Shown here: piece after piece, positions 34,989 through 43,698 of the stretch
Numbering within the stretch: the first letter of the stretch is position 1
Layout: every line of letters starts with the position of its first letter
Source of the DNA: CAYZTY01 sp964444665
Lineage (GTDB): Bacteria; Planctomycetota; Phycisphaerae; Sedimentisphaerales; CAYZTY01
Assembly: GCA_964444665.1 (NCBI GenBank)
Contig: CAYUIE010000001.1
Location: forward strand, 124,001-188,000
DNA: 64,000 nucleotides
Reading direction: 5' to 3'
Program-made: the position numbers and the translations under genes
Notes under the pieces: model-generated
The model's input: only the letters and a program-made list of their open reading frames with translations
Database searches by the model: none
Told to the model about the DNA's origin: nothing

Positions 34989-36398
34989 GTGTCACAACAA
35001 CAAATTAAACTTTACTATAAAAATGTTACTGCTGAGGTAATCGGTGCTGAAGACGGTATAACACAAAAGCAATTTAAAGATCTTGACGAGAAAACCAATC
35101 CATTAATTACCGAGTTGAACGCCCAGAGAAAGGCCGGCAATACGGCTTACCGAGATTTGCCGTATGATGAGAAAATTCGCAGGAAAGTCAGAGACCTGGT
35201 TGCAGAGCTTAGGGATAAATGTGAAAATCTTGTTGTGCTCGGTATTGGCGGCTCAGCGCTGGGAAATATCGCTTTGCAAACCGCTCTTAATCCTTATATG
35301 TACAATCTCGATGGTACCCAGCGAAGAGGGCCGCGCCTTTTCGTTTTCGATAATATTGACCCTTCTCAGTTTGGTTCGTTTCTGGATTGGCTTAATGATA
35401 ATCTCGATAAAACTATCTTCAATGTTATCAGCAAAACAGGACAGACAGCGGAGACTGCGAGCCAGTTTTTGATTATCAGGCAGTTGCTTTTGGATAGATT
35501 AGGACCGGTCGGTTTCAAGAATCAAGTGGTTGCAACGACCGACCCTGCCAAGGGAACGCTTCGCAAGATTGCAGACGATGCCGGTCTGCGATGTCTCGAG
35601 GTGCCGGCCGGTGTGGGGGGCAGGTTCAGTGTACTTAGTGCGGTGGGTTTATTCAGTGCGGCTATGTGCGGCATCGATATCGATTTGCTTCACGCCGGCG
35701 CCCGTGATATGGATACGAGAGTTACTCAAAATGATTTTTATACAAATCCTGCCGCGGTTCTGGCTGCGATAAACTGGCACTGTTACAACATTGGTAAGAG
35801 AATCTCTGTGATGATGCCTTACAACTGCGCGCTCAAAGATTTAGCCGACTGGTATCGCCAACTCTGGGCCGAGAGTCTCGGAAAGGCACAGGACCTGGCC
35901 GGCGGTGAGATTCACAACGGCCCGACGCCGGTCAAGGCACTTGGAGCGACCGACCAGCACAGCCAGCTACAGTTATATCGAGAAGGGCCGAATGATAAGT
36001 TATTTACCTTTCTGCAGGTTGAGCAGTTTGGTAGAGAGCTGCAAATACCCGCGCCACCGGCTTGCGCGCCCGAACTCGATTATCTTGCCGGGGCTGATAT
36101 GGGCCGACTTCTTAAAGCCGAAAAGCTTGCCACTGAATACGCACTTATTCAAAGCAGCCGTCCCTGCTTGTCGATTATCTTCGAGAAGGTGGATTCCTAT
36201 AGCGTAGGACAATTCATTTATCTGTATGAAGTAGCGACTTCACTTGCAGCTTTATTGTTCGGAATTGACGCATACAATCAGCCCGCCGTCGAACTGGGTA
36301 AGCAGGCGAGTTTCGCCTTAATGGGGCGTAAAGGTTATGAGCAATTAGCTGAAAAAATGCGTCCGATTGCTCAGATTGAAGAGGATTTTCTGGTCTGA
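34989..36398 (+). CDS. pgi: Glucose-6-phosphate isomerase
   Basis: 469 aa from GTG 34989 (MSQQQIKLYYKNV), preceded by TTAGGAAA at good spacing; an upstream in-frame TTG (34962) lacks a ribosome-binding site. Sugar-phosphate isomerase motifs include 'VVLGIGGSALGNIALQ', 'VISKTGQTAETASQF' and 'GGRFSVLSAVGLF'. It interconverts glucose-6-P and fructose-6-P in the cytosol. It feeds both glycolysis and the manC product two genes downstream, with which it is probably cotranscribed. Confidence 0.95.
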   Translation: MSQQQIKLYYKNVTAEVIGAEDGITQKQFKDLDEKTNPLITELNAQRKAGNTAYRDLPYDEKIRRKVRDLVAELRDKCENLVVLGIGGSALGNIALQTALNPYMYNLDGTQRRGPRLFVFDNIDPSQFGSFLDWLNDNLDKTIFNVISKTGQTAETASQFLIIRQLLLDRLGPVGFKNQVVATTDPAKGTLRKIADDAGLRCLEVPAGVGGRFSVLSAVGLFSAAMCGIDIDLLHAGARDMDTRVTQNDFYTNPAAVLAAINWHCYNIGKRISVMMPYNCALKDLADWYRQLWAESLGKAQDLAGGEIHNGPTPVKALGATDQHSQLQLYREGPNDKLFTFLQVEQFGRELQIPAPPACAPELDYLAGADMGRLLKAEKLATEYALIQSSRPCLSIIFEKVDSYSVGQFIYLYEVATSLAALLFGIDAYNQPAVELGKQASFALMGRKGYEQLAEKMRPIAQIEEDFLV

Positions 36399-37405
36399 TG
36401 TTTAGCGTGCATGCAAGCGTCTGGGGTGGTTTAACCGCACAAGATATTACAAACCTGCGTTTTTTAAGTATGTTTGTCGTACTGCTCGGCGGATTGGGTG
36501 CCGGCTACCTCGCTGCAAATCGGTTCGGCCTTCCCGAGCAATTGGCCAGGAAAATTATGACAATGGTTTTACTCGGCTTAAACTGGCCCATCGGCCTTTT
36601 TATAATCTGGCGAATGGAGCTGACCACCGAGTTTTTCTGGTTGCCTGTAATTGGGGCTGTCTTGTTGCTTGTAGTGACTTTTCTCTGCAAGTTTCTGTTT
36701 GTCTTTCACAACCTTGATGAGAAAGGTCGTATGACACTTACCCTCGCAGGAGGACTTAGTAATTTGGGCTATACCGGCGGGATGTTTGTCTGTTATGCCT
36801 TGTTTGGGCAGACCGGGCTGGGGCTGTCTCAAATTTATCTGATGCTGTGGGCTCCTGTCGTCTATTTGTTTTTTTTCCCGCGTTTGAGAATCTTCGAGTT
36901 GCGAATGAAGCAGTCTGAAAAGACGGGTTTTTCAGTCCGCAGTGTACTGGATTATCGTATGCTGGTCGTTCCGGCGATAATCATAGCCGTTGTGCTTAAT
37001 TTGTCCGGCATCAAAAGGCCGGAGTTTATCAGCCGATTTCATATTGTTGATATTTTTGTCTATGCTGCCTCGTCGCTTTCATTTTTCGCTATCGGGCTGC
37101 GGATAACTTTTGACCGTCTAAGGCAGTACATTCCCTTGTATTTTTCTCTCGCCGCAGTAAAATTTCTACTAACACCGCTGGTTGCGTTAATCCTGTTGGT
37201 TCTGCTGGCGCTAGCAGGCAGGGAACTGGGCCCGATAGCTCAGAGCGTTGTAATGGTCCAGTCAACCTGCCCCGCTGCCATTGCTATGGTGATGATGACT
37301 AATGTCTTTGATTTGGATAGTCGCCTGGGTAGTGCTCTTTGGGTTGTCAATACTGCTGTTTTTGCTATTGTTGTGGTTCCGGTTTTATTTCTTATTTTTA
37401 CGTAA
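36398..37405 (+). CDS. AEC-family permease (auxin efflux carrier-like)
   Basis: 335 aa with about ten hydrophobic helices in two similar halves, typical of the AEC/BASS fold. The start overlaps the pgi stop by one base (TGATG), so translation is probably coupled. 'GGLSNLGYTGGMFVCYALFG' and 'VVMVQSTCPAAIAMVMM' correspond to the crossed-helix regions of the family. Such proteins export small organic anions; the substrate is not evident. Confidence 0.8.
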   Translation: MFSVHASVWGGLTAQDITNLRFLSMFVVLLGGLGAGYLAANRFGLPEQLARKIMTMVLLGLNWPIGLFIIWRMELTTEFFWLPVIGAVLLLVVTFLCKFLFVFHNLDEKGRMTLTLAGGLSNLGYTGGMFVCYALFGQTGLGLSQIYLMLWAPVVYLFFFPRLRIFELRMKQSEKTGFSVRSVLDYRMLVVPAIIIAVVLNLSGIKRPEFISRFHIVDIFVYAASSLSFFAIGLRITFDRLRQYIPLYFSLAAVKFLLTPLVALILLVLLALAGRELGPIAQSVVMVQSTCPAAIAMVMMTNVFDLDSRLGSALWVVNTAVFAIVVVPVLFLIFT

Positions 37406-37417
37406 TGGAGCCTTCTA

Positions 37418-38506
37418 ATGGATTATGCAGTGATAATGGCGGGAGGAACGGGCAAAAGATTATGGCCTTTGAGTCGGCGGACTCGGCCCAAGCAGCTCCT
37501 GAAACTTTTTCAGGGCGAAAGCCTTTTGCGCCGGTGCTTTGGACGGCTAAGGACTATATTTGACCGGGAACAGATATTTGTCTTAACCAATGCCCGTTTT
37601 GCCGACCTTGTTCGCCGCGACCTTTCGCAGTTGCCTCATGAAAATGTTATTGCCGAGCCGGCCGTGCGTGACACGGCCGGGGCCATCGGTTTAGCCGCCG
37701 GTGTTTTGGCCAAAGCCGACCCGGACGCAACGCTGGTTGTTGTTACCGCCGACCAGATTATAAAGCCGACCGAGATTTATGAGCAGGCCCTGAAGGACGC
37801 GATTTATTTTATAAATAGTAATCCCGGCGCTATGATAACTTTTGGTATCGAGCCGAGTTTTGCGAGCACACAGTTGGGCTATATCAAACTCGAGGCCGGC
37901 CAAAAATATCACGGATGTAAGAACCTTATTCATCGCGTAGAGACGTTCAAAGAAAAACCTGACCAAGAGACTGCAAAAGAATATCTCGACGACGGAAGCT
38001 ACTGCTGGAACTCGGGTATGTTCGTTTGGAAGGCCCAGACAATTCTTGGTAAGTTATTTGATTTTCTGCCTGCCTGCCGAGAACCTTTGAAGAAAATTCA
38101 GGCTAATTGGAGCGGCCCGCACCAAAAAACTACTCTTGAAGAATGGTTTGTTAAGCTGCCCAGAATCAGCATCGATTATGCCGTGATGGAAAAGGCTGAA
38201 AACGTTTATGCCGTGAAGCTGGCCTGCCATTGGCTGGACCTGGGCTCCTTCACAGCCCTTGCCGATGTTATCAATGCCGATAAAAATAACAATGTTGTCG
38301 TGGCCGGCCTAAGTGAGCTGCTTGACTGCAGCGGGAATGTAGTTGTAACCGAAGACCAGGGTCATCTTATCGCGGCCATCGGTTTGGATGATATGGTAAT
38401 CGCCCATAGCCCCGATGCGACCCTTGTTTGTCGCAAAGAAGACTGTCACAGATTGAAAGAGTTACTTGAACTGGTAAAACTGCACAATAGCGACATATTT
38501 TTATAA
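37418..38506 (+). CDS. manC: Mannose-1-phosphate guanylyltransferase
   Basis: 362 aa, GT-A nucleotidyltransferase domain without the C-terminal phosphomannose isomerase of bifunctional ManC. The pyrophosphorylase signature is at the N-terminus (MAGGTGKRLWPLSRRTRPKQ). Family features include VVVTADQII, FKEKPDQETA and YCWNSGMFVWKA. It makes GDP-mannose for surface polysaccharides or glycolipids. A GGAG box precedes the ATG, 12 bp after the AEC permease gene. Confidence 0.93.
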   Translation: MDYAVIMAGGTGKRLWPLSRRTRPKQLLKLFQGESLLRRCFGRLRTIFDREQIFVLTNARFADLVRRDLSQLPHENVIAEPAVRDTAGAIGLAAGVLAKADPDATLVVVTADQIIKPTEIYEQALKDAIYFINSNPGAMITFGIEPSFASTQLGYIKLEAGQKYHGCKNLIHRVETFKEKPDQETAKEYLDDGSYCWNSGMFVWKAQTILGKLFDFLPACREPLKKIQANWSGPHQKTTLEEWFVKLPRISIDYAVMEKAENVYAVKLACHWLDLGSFTALADVINADKNNNVVVAGLSELLDCSGNVVVTEDQGHLIAAIGLDDMVIAHSPDATLVCRKEDCHRLKELLELVKLHNSDIFL

Positions 38507-38577
38507 GCGTTTTCAGCTGTCGGGCACACGATGTTTTTTAGTAAACAGTCAATGGACTCGTAAAAGACTGCAATACG

Positions 38578-38985
38578 ATGAGATTCCTGGCAATTGATTA
38601 TGGTGATAAACGCACAGGCCTTGCAATTTGTGATGCTGATGAGACGATTGCCACGCCCCTGGCCGTGATAGAAGGCCGCAAGCTCCTCATTAAGAAAATC
38701 ATCGATATAATCGAGAGCGAAGAAGTTACTGCGGTTGTTCTCGGCCTGCCTTTTAATGCCGATGGTTCCGAGGGCCCTCAGGCAAGGCTTGTTCGTAATT
38801 TTGGCGCGCGCCTTGCAAAGCAGCTCGATATACCCGTTTATTTTCAGGATGAACGGCTCAGCAGTTTTTCGGCCGAGAAGAAGCTGGCCGATGCCCAGTT
38901 GACAAGAAAGAAAAAGGCCCGGCGTCTTGACGCCGTTGCCGCCGCTGAGATTTTGCAAACGTTTCTTGAACAAAAAAAGGCCTGA
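38578..38985 (+). CDS. ruvX: RuvX/YqgF-type Holliday junction resolvase-like protein
   Basis: 135 aa, standard size. The RNase H-like fold opens with FLAIDYGDKRTGLAICD (first catalytic Asp). The middle strand is 'AVVLGLPFNADGSEGPQARL', followed by 'VYFQDERLSSFSAEK' and the final Asp in RLDAVAAAEIL. In E. coli it is linked to 16S pre-rRNA 5' processing; resolvase activity is reported in some species. It is the last gene before the accessory region. Confidence 0.93.
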   Translation: MRFLAIDYGDKRTGLAICDADETIATPLAVIEGRKLLIKKIIDIIESEEVTAVVLGLPFNADGSEGPQARLVRNFGARLAKQLDIPVYFQDERLSSFSAEKKLADAQLTRKKKARRLDAVAAAEILQTFLEQKKA

Positions 38986-39000
38986 AGTAAAACCTCAATC

Positions 39001-39242
39001 TTATTTAGGCCCGAATTTCTTGCGGTAGTCCGATGGGCTAATTCCCTTCTGTTGCTTGAAATAGCGGGATATGTTACTTGCATCCGGATATCCCAATAAC
39101 CTTGCAATTTGTAATACCGATAAATTTATGCCGGTGAGCATATTCGCCATTTGGTTGACGCGATTATATTTGATTTCTTCATGTACGGAGCGCTTTAGTT
39201 CTTTCCGGAAGCGTTGCTCTAAAGCCCGGCGGGATAGGCTAA
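39001..39242 (-). pseudogene. 3' remnant of an AraC/XylR-type regulator
   Basis: Reading the minus strand gives ~79 residues ending in 'FGPK', equivalent to the AraC-type DNA-binding domain end of the intact regulator at 41778-42947 (66 of 79 residues identical by hand count). The frame has a TGA two codons before the matching part and no start codon, so only the C-terminal DNA-binding segment remains. It is in the same orientation as the intact gene, with the AT-rich SGNH gene between them. This suggests an old tandem pair of regulators broken by insertion or deletion. Confidence 0.85.
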
Positions 39243-39305
39243 ATCAAAATTGGTAGCAATTGGTTTATCGCTTACTATATTACTATTTTAAGTTAAATTT
39301 TTTTG

Positions 39306-40907
39306 TTATTTTTCTATATCTAACATTTCATTAATATAATTAGTCTCAAAATTATAATATGTATCAATACATGGTGTTATTTCAGTTATACTCCATTTTC
39401 TTTTAATATACTTTAATAATTCTTCAGCTTTAAATTCATTATTTAACTTGGAATTAGCAAGAAATAATCCCATTGTAACCTTTATACTATCCTCTTTGTA
39501 TTTGTAAGAGACTTTATTAAAATAGTAAATAGCTTTTTCCCATCTATGAAACTGAGCATTCGTAAATCCAGCTTCTTGATAACCAAAATCAAAAAATTGT
39601 TTTTTACTATTTATTGCTATTTCTAAAAGACTATTATAATCCGGTATAGGATTTTCAGGCGGACCATATTGACTCTCAATTTGTTTATTTATATTTTTAG
39701 CTATTTCTCTGGCTATAAGATAATTACTTTCTGGTTTAAGATGACACCAATCAAAAAAAAATGAATCATCTAAGAAATCAACATTTAATTCTTTTCTTAA
39801 TGAACTATAAAGGTCAATCATTTTTACACTGGAATATAAATTAGGAATTTCTCTAATATATCTTAATAATGATGTATGAATACGCCCTACCCAGACCGAA
39901 TTATCCGATGAATACTGATAATATTCTCCGGCCTTTTTAATATCTTTTAAACTGTCAAAATATCTTCCCAATCTATAAGCTGTATCAGCATCCAAATAAT
40001 TATTTTTTAATATATTATCAACTTCATTTTTTCTTAAAAGCGGTAGTCTATTCACGTCTACATTGGGAGGGAAATCCCTTATATTACTTAATGGAGTAAG
40101 ATAAATTAAACTAGTATTGTTTTTTTTAGATAAATTAACAATTTTATCAGTTAAATATTTATAATTTTCTATACAATCATCAATATGTTCATTCCATTGA
40201 AAGTTATTTTTTTTTATAAGTTCTTGAATTTGATTATAATCGAGGCTTTTAGCATTGGATTTTATTAAACGATAAAAAATATTGTAAGTTACTAATCTTT
40301 TTTTAATTTTTTTATGAATATCATAAGCAATTCTTGAAGTTTGATTTTTTCTTTGTACTAACTGAAATAAATTATGAGGATAAAGTTCATTGTGCCCGGA
40401 ATAAATAATTAGAAAATCCAGAGAATGATTTATAGTATCATCAACAGTTTCATATACAAATTGATAAGTTTGAGCAAAGATGGCCATATTATAAACATTG
40501 ATATCCAGGTTAGGCCATTGATGCTTTAAGATAACCTGTAGAAAATGAGGAAATGAACCTTGTTGGTGAAAAGGACATCCAACCACAGAAGAAGCGCCAC
40601 AAGTTATAATTCTAATCTCTTTTGCAGATTTTTTTCTATATAATTGTATATTATTTCTTTTACTCTTATTTAATACATGTTTTTTTATTTTATCACTTTC
40701 TAAATAAAAAAAATTATTAGTTTCTTGTAATTGTTCTGAATTATAAATATTAAGGGTTGTCAGATTATCTACATAGGTGGCTGGATAATAGAAAATTTTT
40801 AAAAATATTTCAATTATAGAAAATAATCCAAAAACAAGAACAAAAGATAATAATATGAATATTAAATGCAAAAACCTATTAGGTATTGTTCCCTTAATTT
40901 TTTTCAC
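39306..40907 (-). CDS. AT-rich SGNH/GDSL-like hydrolase domain protein, membrane-anchored
   Basis: 533 aa from GTG 40907 (a GAGG box lies ~10 nt upstream). An N-terminal anchor (LIFILLSFVLVFGLFSII) is followed by an SGNH-type domain: block I Ser in ITCGASSVVGCPF, block III Asn in IIYSGHNELYPH and block V in FFDWCHLKPESN (Asp/His). The C-terminus is helical and TPR-like ('AIYYFNKVSYKYKED'). Related proteins in other bacteria carry the same SGNH-TPR layout. The coding sequence is far more AT-rich than its neighbours, with long Asn/Lys/Ile runs, which indicates recent horizontal acquisition. Esterase or acetyl-transfer activity on a glycan is possible; the substrate is unknown. Confidence 0.8.
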   Translation of the reverse strand: MKKIKGTIPNRFLHLIFILLSFVLVFGLFSIIEIFLKIFYYPATYVDNLTTLNIYNSEQLQETNNFFYLESDKIKKHVLNKSKRNNIQLYRKKSAKEIRIITCGASSVVGCPFHQQGSFPHFLQVILKHQWPNLDINVYNMAIFAQTYQFVYETVDDTINHSLDFLIIYSGHNELYPHNLFQLVQRKNQTSRIAYDIHKKIKKRLVTYNIFYRLIKSNAKSLDYNQIQELIKKNNFQWNEHIDDCIENYKYLTDKIVNLSKKNNTSLIYLTPLSNIRDFPPNVDVNRLPLLRKNEVDNILKNNYLDADTAYRLGRYFDSLKDIKKAGEYYQYSSDNSVWVGRIHTSLLRYIREIPNLYSSVKMIDLYSSLRKELNVDFLDDSFFFDWCHLKPESNYLIAREIAKNINKQIESQYGPPENPIPDYNSLLEIAINSKKQFFDFGYQEAGFTNAQFHRWEKAIYYFNKVSYKYKEDSIKVTMGLFLANSKLNNEFKAEELLKYIKRKWSITEITPCIDTYYNFETNYINEMLDIEK

Positions 40908-41147
40908 AGGCTATTTTCCTCTAAAAAAAATAATATTAGAAAATGTTATAATCCCAAAATGGTCAACAATATTATATTATATAGTTTTTACAGCCAATAA
41001 AAAAACATATAACGTACATGATTTATCGATTTTACCAATATTATTTTGTATTATATATAATCATATAATTTTTGTAAAGATGCAGAGTTGCTTTTCGGAC
41101 GCCTAATTCAAGTTAGGTAGTCAGAGTTGCAAGTAGAGATTTATGTT

Positions 41148-41582
41148 ATGTTTAGACCATTAGTTCCTGTCGAGTTTATGTATAGACTCATATCCGAGGG
41201 GAATAACTCAAAGCATAGACATGGTCGAGTTGGATTTGATGCATTGTACTTGGATGAAGATGCACTCGGTTATGGTCAGGTTAGCTCCACTTTAACGCGC
41301 GAGCAGATTTTGTGCCTCCAGTTCGATCCGGATTTCGAATCCTCAGAGGGGCTCAACAAATTTGTCTCCAAGGACGGGGTATTGGTGATATGCCCAATAA
41401 ATCTCTCGGCTTCCGTTCTTGAGCGTGAGATTAACCGCCGTCGCTCAATCCTCGAGGCGGAGGCCAGACGCAAGGAACTCCAGCAAGCCGGTCTTGAGGA
41501 CCAGATCCGAACTGAATTATGCCTTGTTTGTGAGTCGGATATCGACCTTTCGAGCCTGGAGTCTATCGTCTGCCCACCGTAG
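41148..41582 (+). CDS. Hypothetical protein, orphan ORF followed by the repeated 3' cassette
   Basis: 144 aa from ATG 41148 (an in-frame TTG exists at 41127). No family recognised. It has a plausible globular composition, with a charged helical segment (LEREINRRRSILEAEARRKE) and Cys near the C-terminus (LCLVCESD, CPP). Its stop is ~30 bp before a decayed copy of the Trp/Gly tail and terminator seen after the xylanase. In another frame the intervening DNA reads GWRWGGG-stop-WW, so a frameshift may have separated this ORF from its tail. Existence as a gene is only moderately supported. Confidence 0.45.
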   Translation: MFRPLVPVEFMYRLISEGNNSKHRHGRVGFDALYLDEDALGYGQVSSTLTREQILCLQFDPDFESSEGLNKFVSKDGVLVICPINLSASVLEREINRRRSILEAEARRKELQQAGLEDQIRTELCLVCESDIDLSSLESIVCPP

Positions 41583-41611
41583 GTAACAGTCGCCAGGTTC
41601 GCGTCGGCTGG

Positions 41612-41736
41612 AGGTGGGGCGGTGGCTGATGGTGGTAACAGACAGACAGCTTTGATAAATTTTCGCTTAAACCGTTAAAAAATGAAGCTGCCCGATTCTT
41701 AATCGGGCAGCTTTTTTATGAAGTTTTTCAGGAATA
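41612..41736 (+). repeat. 3' tail-terminator cassette, copy 1 (decayed tail)
   Basis: About 125 bp matching copies at 44751-44880 and 52331-52456. Order: G/T-rich tail codons (GGTGGGGCGG...GGTGGTAACAGAC), a spacer TTTGAT-AATTTT...TAAACC, a 13-bp perfect hairpin, a T run, and ~20 bp beyond (AAGTTTTTCAGGAAT). Here the tail frame holds an internal stop. Confidence 0.75.
41685..41717 (+). terminator. Rho-independent terminator (cassette copy 1)
   Basis: AAGCTGCCCGATT and its exact complement enclose a 3-nt loop (CTT), followed by TTTT. It matches the terminator after the xylanase almost exactly. It may act on both strands, since the convergent regulator gene ends at 41778. Confidence 0.9.
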
Positions 41737-41777
41737 CCGCTTCATTTAAATAAAGAACCTGAGATAGAACCCGGTTC

Positions 41778-42947
41778 CTATTTAGGCCCGAATTTTTTGC
41801 GGTAGTCCGATGGGCTAATTCTCTTTTCCTGCTTGAAATAGCGCGATATGTTACTTGCATCCGGATATCCCAATAACCTTGCAATTTGAGATATCGATAA
41901 ATTTGTGCCAATTAACATATTAGCCATCTGATTAACACGATGGTATTTAATCTCTTCAAGCACCGAGTGCCCAAGTGCTTTTCGGAAACGCTGTTCCAGG
42001 GTCCGACGGGACAGGGCAACGCCTTCCGCAACATCGGTGACCTGAATCGTTTCTCTGGAATGGTCGTGAATAAATTTGACTGCCTCTGCAACTAGTTGGT
42101 CTTCTGTCGCTATAATATCTGTTGACTGTCGTGTTGCGATATGCAATGGAAGAATTGAGACTATTTCTTCGCTTTTTGTTATTTTTTGCCCCTTCATCAG
42201 CTTATCCAGAACTCTTGCAGCCTCATACCCAGCTCTTTCAATACTTAAAGTTACGCTCGATAATTGCGGATGGGATAGGTCACAAATCAATTCATCGTTA
42301 TCCACACCCAGAATTGCCACCTCTTCCGGTACCTTGATATCCGCGATTTTGCAAGCAGCTAACACATCTACGCTACGGTCGTCATTACAGGCCATTATTG
42401 CTATAGGTTTCGGCAATGACTTAAGCCATTTGGCAATGATGGTTTGTTCCTTGTCCTTAGCATAAAATTTTTTTGCCTTGGGCTGCCGGTAAAAACATGT
42501 TTCAAAGCCATAGTCCGCGGCTACATTGCCGAAACCCTCGCCGCGTTGCTTAGACCATTTCAAAAAGTCGTAACCACAGTAGCCAAAACGCTTAAAACCC
42601 CGCCCGACAAAATACTCGGCGGCCAACCGGGCAACCGCAAACTGGTCCATTACAAATCGTATCGCCTTTGAGGTTGGCTTTTCTATATCTCGCATTATGG
42701 CAGGAAGCCTTAAGTCGACAACCATATTGAAGATATCTACATCCCATGTGTAACCGATGATTCCATCGACATCCAGGTTTCTAACCCGCTTATATAATTG
42801 CTTACTGCTCTCTTTGAAAACTGCCGGTTCTATGTAAAACAGCCAGGGCCCATGGAGTTTGGAATATTGGACGATACCGTGGAGCAACCCCCTTCCGTAA
42901 GCTCTCGACTTTTCGATGAGCAATATAACTTTGGGTATTTTTGACAT
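41778..42947 (-). CDS. xylR: XylR-type transcriptional regulator (sugar-binding domain + AraC HTH)
   Basis: 389 aa. Residues ~1-275 are a LacI/periplasmic-binding-like ligand domain beginning KVILLIEKSRAYGRGLLHGI, with 'PIAIMACNDDRSVDVLAACK' and 'EEVAILGVDNDELICDLSHP'. Residues ~285-389 are an AraC DNA-binding domain with two helix-turn-helices (ALSRRTLEQRFRKAL; NLSISQIARLLGYPDASNIS). This layout is that of the xylose-responsive XylR family. It is divergent from a GH11 xylanase. Its promoter carries a 21-bp-spaced direct repeat suited to AraC-type binding, so autoregulation is likely. The symbol is by family resemblance; the actual inducer is unproven. Confidence 0.9.
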   Translation of the reverse strand: MSKIPKVILLIEKSRAYGRGLLHGIVQYSKLHGPWLFYIEPAVFKESSKQLYKRVRNLDVDGIIGYTWDVDIFNMVVDLRLPAIMRDIEKPTSKAIRFVMDQFAVARLAAEYFVGRGFKRFGYCGYDFLKWSKQRGEGFGNVAADYGFETCFYRQPKAKKFYAKDKEQTIIAKWLKSLPKPIAIMACNDDRSVDVLAACKIADIKVPEEVAILGVDNDELICDLSHPQLSSVTLSIERAGYEAARVLDKLMKGQKITKSEEIVSILPLHIATRQSTDIIATEDQLVAEAVKFIHDHSRETIQVTDVAEGVALSRRTLEQRFRKALGHSVLEEIKYHRVNQMANMLIGTNLSISQIARLLGYPDASNISRYFKQEKRISPSDYRKKFGPK

Positions 42948-42958
42948 AATACATTCTT

Positions 42959-42987
42959 ATTCTATAGTATCTTTCTTGTTTTTGCAA
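42959..42987 (-). promoter_or_regulatory. Predicted xylR promoter
   Basis: On the minus strand TTGCAA (42987-42982) and TAGAAT (42964-42959) are separated by 17 bp, 11 nt before the regulator's ATG. The proximal half-site of the direct-repeat operator lies 6 bp upstream of the -35 box, a usual place for an AraC-family activator. Confidence 0.4.
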
Positions 42988-42993
42988 GGATAA

Positions 42994-43024
42994 TGCGCAA
43001 AATGATGCTTTTTTTGCGCAAAAT
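42994..43024. promoter_or_regulatory. AraC-type direct-repeat operator
   Basis: Two exact copies of TGCGCAAAAT occur at 42994-43003 and 43015-43024, a 21-bp period (two helical turns). AraC/XylR dimers bind such direct repeats. The site lies directly upstream of the xylR promoter and may also serve the divergent xylanase. Confidence 0.6.
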
Positions 43025-43544
43025 AACGACCCTTTTTATACTGAAATCGGTTATCATACAGGTTACTAAATTGGCTTAATATAGGACTCATCGGTTTTAA
43101 TAGCTCCACGCGGAGGTGTTGTATATTACGTTTTTTTTAATGGGGCTGATGTCCTTAAGTGGGAAGTTTTTTTAACTACACTTTGGTGGTCGGCAGGAAA
43201 GGAGAGTGAGAAGACGAAAAACGTAAAAGATTTATGTGAATTAGTTTTTGATTGACATCTTTTGCTTGATATCTGTGGCATCATTCATGTTGTTACAGGT
43301 ACTTTAGGTAGTTCAAAAAAGATTAATTTATAGCCAGGGGGTAAGGAACGGGAAAGTGGCTAACTTTAGGAATAGCATAGTATGTTCTTTTTGCACTATT
43401 AGCCCATCTATGGTTAGTTTGAGTTTCAATTCTGTAATCCAAAACGATATCGAATTACTGCATCCATATCGACAAAGACTTTTTCGAAATAGTCAGGCAG
43501 TCATATTATTCAGTTTTGATAATCTATGAGTGATAAGCACGCTC

Positions 43545-43655
43545 CGGATGCGGTCAGAGTTTGGACGCGTGTCAAAAGTAATAGTATTTAGTAATTACAG
43601 TTTTATGAGACAGGCTTCAGATGCAGTCAGAGTTTGGACGCTTGTCGAAAGTAAT
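43545..43655. repeat. Imperfect direct repeat upstream of the xylanase gene
   Basis: Two ~38-bp copies, 43545-43582 and 43618-43655, offset by 73 bp. They share GTCAGAGTTTGGACGC and (C/G)AAAGTAAT with few mismatches; weaker similarity extends upstream (TATGAG). The second copy ends 43 bp before the xylanase ATG. Possible duplicated operator or leader. Confidence 0.7.
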
Positions 43656-43698
43656 TACAGAAAGGGAGTGTTTAACAGTTTTTATGAAGGAGAGTATC

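Larger units (their letters stand above)
42948..43698. other. Divergent intergenic region, xylR / xylanase
   Basis: 751 bp without a convincing gene. It contains the xylR promoter and operator (42959-43024) and an imperfect tandem duplication near the xylanase (43545-43655). The middle (about 43030-43500) is AT-rich with no hairpin, tRNA or ORF that I can support. Confidence 0.6.

Noticed and set aside
40855..41106. Plus-strand 83-aa AT-rich frame
   Set aside because: Overlaps the start of the SGNH gene on the other strand, no ribosome-binding site, and composition as expected for AT-rich intergenic DNA.
39001..41736. Intact mobile element bounded by the regulator direct repeats
   Set aside because: No transposase, integrase or terminal inverted repeats were seen, and the two regulator copies are too diverged to be a target-site duplication.
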